A stretch of 64,000 nt of DNA from Streptomyces sp. SID13031. GTDB lineage: Bacteria > Actinomycetota > Actinomycetes > Propionibacteriales > Kribbellaceae. Within the stretch, counting starts at the first letter, position 1, and each line of letters begins with the position of its first letter. The translations under genes were made by a program, and so were the position numbers. The notes under the pieces are model-generated. The model was not told the origin of the DNA and ran no database searches. It saw nothing but the letters and a program-made list of their open reading frames with translations. Shown here in pieces: positions 59,153 through 64,000 of this stretch. The DNA lies in NCBI RefSeq assembly GCF_010548305.1, contig NZ_JAAGLV010000002.1:248001-312000 (forward strand), read 5' to 3'.

Positions 59153-59722
59153 TCAGCTCAGCGGCTGATCGCGCCACTCCTGCGCCCGCAGGGCGAAGAC
59201 GAGTTCGTCGCACCACTCGTCTTTGAAATAGACGCTTTCGACCAGGTGGGCCTCTTGGCGCAGGCCCAGCCGCTGCAGCAGCTTGGCGGAGGCGGCGTTG
59301 CCGTTGATCACGTCGGCGTAGATGCGGTGCAGGCCGAGATCTTCGAAGCCCAGCCGGAGAACGGCCCGAGCTGCCTCCGCGGCCAGGCCGCGGCCGTGGT
59401 ACCCGGTGTGCATCGCGAAGCCGAGCTCGCCCTGGCGGCTGGTGTCGCTGGCCCATTTGAGGAGTACTTCGCCGATCACCGTGCTGGTTTCGCGGAGTTC
59501 CATCGCCAGCACCAGCCACTGGCCGGGCTCGGTCAGGGCGTCCTGGGTCAGCTTCGCCTCGAGCGCGACGCGGGTCTGCTCGCGATCGCGCACCGGCCAC
59601 GGCACGTACCGGACCACGTCGGGGTCCGAGTGGAAGGCGAGCAGGTCATCCAGATCGTCCATCCGGTGCGGCCGGAGGTCGAGGCGGTCGGTCTTGATCG
59701 GGTAGGCGGGGTGCAGGGACAC
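59153..59722 (-). CDS. GNAT-family N-acetyltransferase (RimJ/RimL-like)
   Basis: 189 residues from GTG 59722 behind AGGAG. Beginning TDRLDLRPHRMDDLDDLLAF and GYHGRGLAAEAARAVLRLGF (acetyl-CoA loop) and INGNAASAKLLQRLGLRQEA are typical of the RimJ/RimL branch, which acetylates protein N-termini, amino acids or antibiotics. Divergent from a TetR gene, with a palindrome between. Confidence 0.9.
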   Translation of the reverse strand: MSLHPAYPIKTDRLDLRPHRMDDLDDLLAFHSDPDVVRYVPWPVRDREQTRVALEAKLTQDALTEPGQWLVLAMELRETSTVIGEVLLKWASDTSRQGELGFAMHTGYHGRGLAAEAARAVLRLGFEDLGLHRIYADVINGNAASAKLLQRLGLRQEAHLVESVYFKDEWCDELVFALRAQEWRDQPLS

Positions 59723-59732
59723 CGGTACGCTC

Positions 59733-59753
59733 CTGTCTAATGGCGTTAGGCAG
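59733..59753. promoter_or_regulatory. TetR operator between GNAT and TetR genes
   Basis: CTGTCTAA-TGGCG-TTAGGCAG, arms matching at 7 of 8 positions. It lies 10 bp from the GNAT start and 22 bp from the TetR start. Confidence 0.6.
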
Positions 59754-59775
59754 TCAACATACCGGAGGGGTCGCG

Positions 59776-60390
59776 GTGCGCGATGCGTCGTCCCATGCGG
59801 CCGCGGGGATCTCCGTCACGGCGATCGTCGCCGCGGCGCTGGCGGTGATCCGGGAGCGCGGGGTCGAGGGGCTCACGATGCGCTCGGTGGCCGAGCGGTT
59901 GAAGGTCCGGGCGCCCTCGCTCTACCACCACGTCCGGAACAAGGACGAGTTGCTGGAACTGGTTGCCCGCAATGCGTTCGATTCGTTCGAGGGCGACCGG
60001 CTCGCCTATCAGCAGGTCGAGACGCTCGACGACTGGATCGCGGTGACGACGGCGGGCTCGCTGCGGCTGCGCGAGTTCTACGCCGGCCATCCCGGACTGG
60101 CAAGGCTCATCCAGGCCAGGGCCACGCCGTACCGGGATGAGGGTGACGGCTCGCGCTCAGCCCTGGTTCGCGCTCAGCTGGATGCGCTGGTCACCCTCGG
60201 CATCCCTGAGCCGGTCGCGCGCCAGATCTTCGAAACCTGCGCCCGCTGGACGATGGCGGCAGTCGCCGCCGAACCCCTCTCGGGCCCTGACCTTTTCCCT
60301 TTTGGCTTGGAGCTCTTCCTGCGAGGTGTCCGGGCTTACCTTCAGCCGGTGGAAGGTAGCGCGTCCGGGGCGAGGCCCAGCTCCTCGTAG
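59776..60390 (+). CDS. TetR-family regulator (TetR_C_1-like)
   Basis: 204 residues from GTG 59776, five bases after GGAGGGG; ATG 59740 in the same frame lies inside the operator. HTH: VTAIVAAALAVIRERGVEGL, recognition KVRAPSLYHHVRNKDELL. C-terminal domain with WTMAAVAAEPLSGPDLFPFG. Probably controls the divergent acetyltransferase gene. The 3' end overlaps the convergent MerR gene by 49 bp. Confidence 0.92.
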   Translation: MRDASSHAAAGISVTAIVAAALAVIRERGVEGLTMRSVAERLKVRAPSLYHHVRNKDELLELVARNAFDSFEGDRLAYQQVETLDDWIAVTTAGSLRLREFYAGHPGLARLIQARATPYRDEGDGSRSALVRAQLDALVTLGIPEPVARQIFETCARWTMAAVAAEPLSGPDLFPFGLELFLRGVRAYLQPVEGSASGARPSSS

Positions 60391-61100
60391 GCGACGACCT
60401 CGATCTCGCGGCCCATCGACTCGCGGAAGGCGGCGACCAGCGCCTGGCCCGCCAGCGGGATGATGTTCTCCAGGGTGCGCTGGATCTCCGGCCAGCCGTC
60501 GGCGGGCAGGCCCGCGTTGGCGAACTCGCGCCAGACGGTACTGCGGAACAGCTCGACATAGATCTTTGCGACCGCGTCTGCGTGGCTGAACAGCTTCGGC
60601 AGCATCTCGAAGATCGCCTCCAGCGGGACGCCGAGCTTGATCACCTCGAGGCCGGTGCGGAGCAGGTCCGGGTTCGGGATCCGGAGCCGGCCGTCGTCCT
60701 GGCGCTCGGCGATGCCCAGCTCGACCAGCTTGGCGATGGTGTCCTCGTTGTGCGGGATGCCCGCGCGCTCGGCCAGCTGCTGCTCGGTGATGATCTCGGG
60801 CTCGGTCGGCGACCAGGGGCTGACCAGCGTCTCGAAGACCCCGAGCGCCAGCGCGCCGTCGGGCAGCTCGCTCATCATCCGCTCGACCGCCGCCAGCGTG
60901 TAGCCCTTGTCGAGCAGCTCGCGGACCAGGGTCAGGCGCGCCACATGGTCGGCGCCGTAGTACCCGGTGCGGCCGGCGAGGCGGGGTGGCGGGATCAGCC
61001 CGCGGCCGGCGTACGCGCGCACGTTCCGCACGGTCATGCCCACCTTCGCGGCTAGCTGATCGACCGTGAATTCCTCGTCTGGGCCCGACTCGGCCGGCAT
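60342..61100 (-). CDS. MerR-family regulator
   Basis: 252 residues from ATG 61100 behind GGGAGGAC. N-terminal HTH FTVDQLAAKVGMTVRNVRAY, GRGLIPPPRLAGRTGYYGAD; the remainder is a long all-helical sensor domain. No Cys metal site, so not a metal sensor. Divergent from the 603-residue membrane protein; a 19-bp palindrome between is the likely operator. Confidence 0.9.
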   Translation of the reverse strand: MPAESGPDEEFTVDQLAAKVGMTVRNVRAYAGRGLIPPPRLAGRTGYYGADHVARLTLVRELLDKGYTLAAVERMMSELPDGALALGVFETLVSPWSPTEPEIITEQQLAERAGIPHNEDTIAKLVELGIAERQDDGRLRIPNPDLLRTGLEVIKLGVPLEAIFEMLPKLFSHADAVAKIYVELFRSTVWREFANAGLPADGWPEIQRTLENIIPLAGQALVAAFRESMGREIEVVAYEELGLAPDALPSTG

Positions 61101-61136
61101 CTGTCCTCCCACCCTTGACAGTCTTCCAGACTCCAC

Positions 61137-61155
61137 GTTACATATCTTATGTAAC
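61137..61155. promoter_or_regulatory. MerR-type operator
   Basis: GTTACAT-ATCTT-ATGTAAC, a 19-bp palindrome with perfect 7-bp arms. TTGACA (61115-61120) lies 16 bp before it. MerR regulators typically bind a palindrome between -35 and -10 of the target. Confidence 0.75.
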
Positions 61156-61162
61156 ATCACTC

Positions 61163-61219
61163 ATGGCGTATGCCTGTCCTGCCGCGCCGCCCTGGCTCGA
61201 ACGAAGGAGTGCCGTATGA
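61163..61219 (+). other. Possible 18-codon leader ORF
   Basis: ATG 61163 (MAYACPAAPPWLERRSAV) ends at TGA 61217-61219, which overlaps the ATG of the membrane protein (ATGA). It has no ribosome binding site and lies just downstream of the operator, so it would be leaderless. The main gene has its own good site (GAAGGAG), so this may be chance. Confidence 0.3.
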
Positions 61220-63027
61220 CCGTCCCCTTGGCGGCCAGCACCGGAACCGCGTCTTTCGGCCAGATCGCGATCGTCACCGGGCTCGTCTCGCTGATGTATC
61301 TCGCACTCGCCGTGTTGCTGTGGCGGGAACGCACCGGACGGGTGACGCTGGTAGGGCGCCTCGCGGACACCATCGGGAGACTGGACGGAGTCCCCCGATG
61401 GGCCGCGCTCACCCCCTACCTGCACGCCGTCTCGCTGCTCGCCTGCGCGTTCGGCGTCTGGTGGGACATCGCGGTGCACATCGACAAGGGCCGCGACACC
61501 GGCCCGTTCGGGACGCCGGCCCACTACCCGATCTTCTTCGGCATCCTCGGCGTGATCATCTCCGGCGTGCTGCCGATCGCGCTGGCCCGCAAACCGCTGC
61601 CGGCCCGGACGATCAAACTGACCAAGGGCTGGCGGATCCCGTGCAGCGCGGCGCTGGTGACGGTGTGCGGCACGTTCGCCCTGGTCGGCTTCCCGCTGGA
61701 CGACGTCTGGCACCGGCTGTTCGGTGAGGACGTCACGCTTTGGGGGCCGACCCACTTGCTGATGATCGGCGGCGTCGTCCTCTCGATCTTCGCCCGGCTG
61801 CTCGCCTCGGCCGAGGTCGAGCAACTGGTCGGCCTCAACCTGCGCCGGCGGGCTCAGGAGATCATCGCCGTCGGCGCGCTGTTGATCGCCTGGGACCTGT
61901 TCAGCACCGAGTTCAACTACGGCGTACCGCAGTTTCCCTTGATCCTGCAGCCGATCCTGATCGTCTTCGGGTCGACGCTGGCCTTCACGCTGCTCCGGTC
62001 GCGACGCGGTCCCGGTACGACGTTCGGCGCGCTGGCCACCTATCTGGTGATCCGCGGCGGCATCGCCTGGGCGGTGGACCAGCCGCTCGGCCAGATCCTC
62101 GGCCACTTCCCGCTACTGATCGCCGAAGCAGTCCTGGTCGAATTGACGGCACTTGCCCTGGGCAACAGGAATCGCTTCCGGCTGGGACTCGTCGCGGGTG
62201 CGCTGATCGGTACCGTCGGCGTGGTCGCGGAGTACGGGTGGAGCCAGCTGTGGATGCCGATCCACTGGCCTTCCTCGATGCTCCCGTCGGCGCTGGGCTT
62301 CGGGCTGGTCACGGGTCTGGGCGCTGGGCTCGTCGGCGCATGGCTTGCCACCCGGTACGCCGAGGTGGCGGGCGAGGTGCGCCACACCCCACCGGTTCGC
62401 TTGACGCATCAGCTCGGCGCGGTCGGGCTGGTCGCAGTACTGGCTGCGCTGTTCTTCTGTGTACCTCGCTCGGCTGACCCTGGTGTGACTGCAACGGTGT
62501 CGCTGGAGCCGGTCGCGACCGGGTCGGAGCCGACGGCGTACGTGACGGTGAAGCTGCAGCCCGGTGATGCGGCTGACGGAGCGCGCTGGTTCGAGGCGCT
62601 GGCGTGGCAGGGTGGCGGGCAGATGACGCACGCGATGGAGAAGGTTGCTGACAGCACCTATCGCTCGACCGAACCGCTGCCGATGTACGGCAAATGGAAG
62701 TCGATGATCCGGCTGCACCGAGGTGCGCGGGACATGGTCGCGATGTGGGTCTACGCACCCGAGGACCTGAAGATCGAGAAGCCGGCCGTCCAGGTCTCCA
62801 ACGGGGAGACGGTCGACTTCATCGCCGAGCAGCAGACGCTGCGGCGCGAGGAGCGGACCGACGTACCGCGCTGGATGTGGAACGGCGGCTACGCACTGCT
62901 CGCCGTGGTCGGGTCACTGGAGCTCGTCGGGATCGCCTGGCTCGTCGGCCGCGGCGCTCGCGGCGGGCGGCTCCGCGCCGCACACTTGGAGGCACAGGGT
63001 TCTCGGCGTGAGAAGGAGACCGCATGA
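61216..63027 (+). CDS. Large membrane protein with conserved His/Asp sites and outer C-terminal domain, unknown function
   Basis: 603 residues from ATG 61216. About ten membrane helices to residue 420, then an outer domain of about 150 residues (GSEPTAYVTVKLQPGDAADG, WKSMIRLHRGARDMVAMWVY) that resembles the YtkA/CopC-like beta domains, and a last helix. The membrane part has WWDIAVHIDKGRD, PAHYPIFFG, DDVWHRLFGEDVT and WGPTHLLMIGG: His and acids in pairs within helices, as in metal-binding membrane enzymes. I do not know its function. It overlaps the next SDR gene (ATGA) and is preceded by the MerR operator. Confidence 0.75.
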   Translation: MTVPLAASTGTASFGQIAIVTGLVSLMYLALAVLLWRERTGRVTLVGRLADTIGRLDGVPRWAALTPYLHAVSLLACAFGVWWDIAVHIDKGRDTGPFGTPAHYPIFFGILGVIISGVLPIALARKPLPARTIKLTKGWRIPCSAALVTVCGTFALVGFPLDDVWHRLFGEDVTLWGPTHLLMIGGVVLSIFARLLASAEVEQLVGLNLRRRAQEIIAVGALLIAWDLFSTEFNYGVPQFPLILQPILIVFGSTLAFTLLRSRRGPGTTFGALATYLVIRGGIAWAVDQPLGQILGHFPLLIAEAVLVELTALALGNRNRFRLGLVAGALIGTVGVVAEYGWSQLWMPIHWPSSMLPSALGFGLVTGLGAGLVGAWLATRYAEVAGEVRHTPPVRLTHQLGAVGLVAVLAALFFCVPRSADPGVTATVSLEPVATGSEPTAYVTVKLQPGDAADGARWFEALAWQGGGQMTHAMEKVADSTYRSTEPLPMYGKWKSMIRLHRGARDMVAMWVYAPEDLKIEKPAVQVSNGETVDFIAEQQTLRREERTDVPRWMWNGGYALLAVVGSLELVGIAWLVGRGARGGRLRAAHLEAQGSRREKETA

Positions 63028-63845
63028 CGGGCAGGGCTGGTCTGCGCAAGGGTCGCGCTTGGGATCTGCGCGGCAAGAAGGCGCTGGTGACGGGTGCCGC
63101 CGGAGCGTTCGGGTCGGCGACGGTCGAGCAGTTGCGCGCTCGTGGCGCCGAGGTGATCGGGCTCGACCTGCAGAAGAGCGAAGACGTCATCGAGTGCGAC
63201 CTGACCCAGCCGGACCAGATCCCGGGTGCCGTCGCTGAGGCGATCGAGCGGCTCGGCGGGCTGGACCTGCTGATCAACAATGCGGGCATCGGCGTACCGG
63301 CACTCGCCGGGGAAGTGCCGGATGCCGTTGCCCGCAAGGTGATCGAGGTCAACCTGTTCGCCGGCTGGGGTGTCACCGCGGCGGCTCTGCCGGTACTACG
63401 GGCCGCACGCGGCCGGGTGATCTTCGTGTCCTCCGGGCTGGCGTACGTCACGCTCCCACTCGCCGCGTCGTACCTGGTGTCCAAGCGGGCGATCGACACC
63501 TACGCGGACGCGTTGCGAATCGAGAACGGCCGCGCGATCGACGTGAGCGTGATCTATCCGGGCTATGTGCCGACGCCGATCCATGACGCGTCGCTCGCGC
63601 GTGGAGTCGACCTCGGACTCTTCGTGCCGGCCGAGAGCGTCGCGCAGGTGGTCGGGACGATCGTCGACGTGGCCGGGGCTGCGCGACCGCCGCGGAACCG
63701 GGCTTCCACCCGGTCGACCGGATTGGCCGTCGCTGTCGCGCGGCACCTGCCGTCGGTGGCCGACCGGGTGGTCCGGTTGCGGACGAACCAGCAGCGCCGC
63801 AAGGGTGGGCTGGGCGAGTGGAAAGACCGACTGGGGAAGATATGA
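63024..63845 (+). CDS. Short-chain dehydrogenase/reductase, lipid-type
   Basis: 273 residues. Rossmann motif VTGAAGAFGSA (GxxxGxG variant), NNAGIGV, catalytic Ser in VSSGLAYV, Tyr/Lys in SYLVSKRAID. After the core a basic C-terminal tail of about 60 residues (ATRSTGLA..., QQRRKGGLGEWKDRLGKI), common in membrane-associated SDRs. Coupled with both neighbours by four-base overlaps. Confidence 0.9.
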   Translation: MTGRAGLRKGRAWDLRGKKALVTGAAGAFGSATVEQLRARGAEVIGLDLQKSEDVIECDLTQPDQIPGAVAEAIERLGGLDLLINNAGIGVPALAGEVPDAVARKVIEVNLFAGWGVTAAALPVLRAARGRVIFVSSGLAYVTLPLAASYLVSKRAIDTYADALRIENGRAIDVSVIYPGYVPTPIHDASLARGVDLGLFVPAESVAQVVGTIVDVAGAARPPRNRASTRSTGLAVAVARHLPSVADRVVRLRTNQQRRKGGLGEWKDRLGKI

Positions 63846-64000
63846 CGGTGCAAGCAGAGCTGGCCGGGGACGATGAGACGAAGCAGATGAAGCGGTCCGA
63901 GGGCGAGAGGGCGCGGCAGGCGGAACGCTCTGCGGTGGTCACGCCCGACGGGGTGCGGCTGCATGTCGAGACGACTGGATCGGCGGACGCGCCGGTGACG
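63842..64000 (+). CDS. Alpha/beta hydrolase, N-terminal part, cut by window end
   Basis: The first 53 residues only: a charged start (MTVQAELAGDDETKQMKRSE) and then TPDGVRLHVETTGSADAPVT, the usual opening strand of alpha/beta hydrolases. ATG 63842 overlaps the SDR stop (ATGA). Third gene of the MerR-associated operon. Confidence 0.7.
   Translation, partial: MTVQAELAGDDETKQMKRSEGERARQAERSAVVTPDGVRLHVETTGSADAPVT

Noticed and set aside
59070-59600. N-terminal extension of the beta-propeller protein
   Set aside because: Arg-rich antisense-like text over the GNAT gene; the signal peptide and ribosome binding site support ATG 59069.

Overview
The window is high-GC DNA with GTG/TTG starts, short operon overlaps (ATGA, GTGA, TGATG), several apparently leaderless genes, an F420-type luciferase-like oxidoreductase, a Vap toxin-antitoxin pair and a secreted chitinase and metalloprotease. 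This points to a soil actinomycete with a large genome. A Kribbella/Nocardioides-like organism is my guess; nothing in the window fixes the genus. There are about 64 genes or gene remnants, two of them cut by the window edges. I see no rRNA, canonical tRNA, CRISPR array, transposase, integrase or phage genes.

Layout. 1-1728: end of a dihydropyrimidinase gene plus a luciferase-like oxidoreductase. 1718-3079: secreted polysaccharide deacetylase. 3256-7684: sugar ABC importer operon that ends in a flavin oxidase. 7830-8789: a structured leader with a 6-codon upstream ORF in front of a drug-efflux-type MFS gene that has lost its middle. 8852-9495: vapBC. 9509-11225: PfkB kinase and two small genes. 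11419-15070: ftsE-ftsX-M23 peptidase-smpB, with the tmRNA gene ssrA at 15839-16217. 16345-22817: accessory block (two MFS pumps, VOC protein, SDR, hydrolase, SMP-30-like protein, TetR) whose divergent promoters share one operator type. 22916-26480: MarR/zinc ribbon, YoaK, and a TetR/flavin monooxygenase divergon. 26815-30436: secreted M4 protease and an orphan Tat-exported binding protein. 30503-32286: two-component system. 32246-33551: TetR and methyltransferase divergon. 33566-34028: gene-free palindromic repeats. 34066-38056: GDSL esterase, ArsR/SRPBCC pair, nucleotidyltransferase. 38155-43489: alpha-galactosidase and ABC importer operon. 43494-46390: decayed ABC-2 exporter, GNAT, broken membrane protein, TetR. 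46484-47578: sulfite-oxidase-type enzyme. 47632-51034: ABC exporter plus two-component operon. 51207-52631: GH18 chitinase. 52885-55981: EamA exporter, TetR and Baeyer-Villiger-type monooxygenase. 56073-59722: membrane proteins, secreted beta-propeller, GNAT. 59776-64000: TetR, MerR, large membrane protein, SDR and start of an alpha/beta hydrolase.

How it works together. The core part is cell division and ribosome rescue: FtsEX would gate the M23 hydrolase, and SmpB acts with the tmRNA. Around it lies a saprophyte's kit: two sugar ABC importers, chitin and polysaccharide enzymes and a protease. It also has many one-component regulators (six TetR, one each of MarR, ArsR and MerR), most placed next to an oxidoreductase or efflux gene with a visible palindromic operator. 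The most interesting signal is the leader at 7830-7915. There a 10-bp stem covers part of the ribosome binding site of the efflux gene, and the stop codon of a tiny upstream ORF lies in the opposite arm, which is the layout of translation attenuation.
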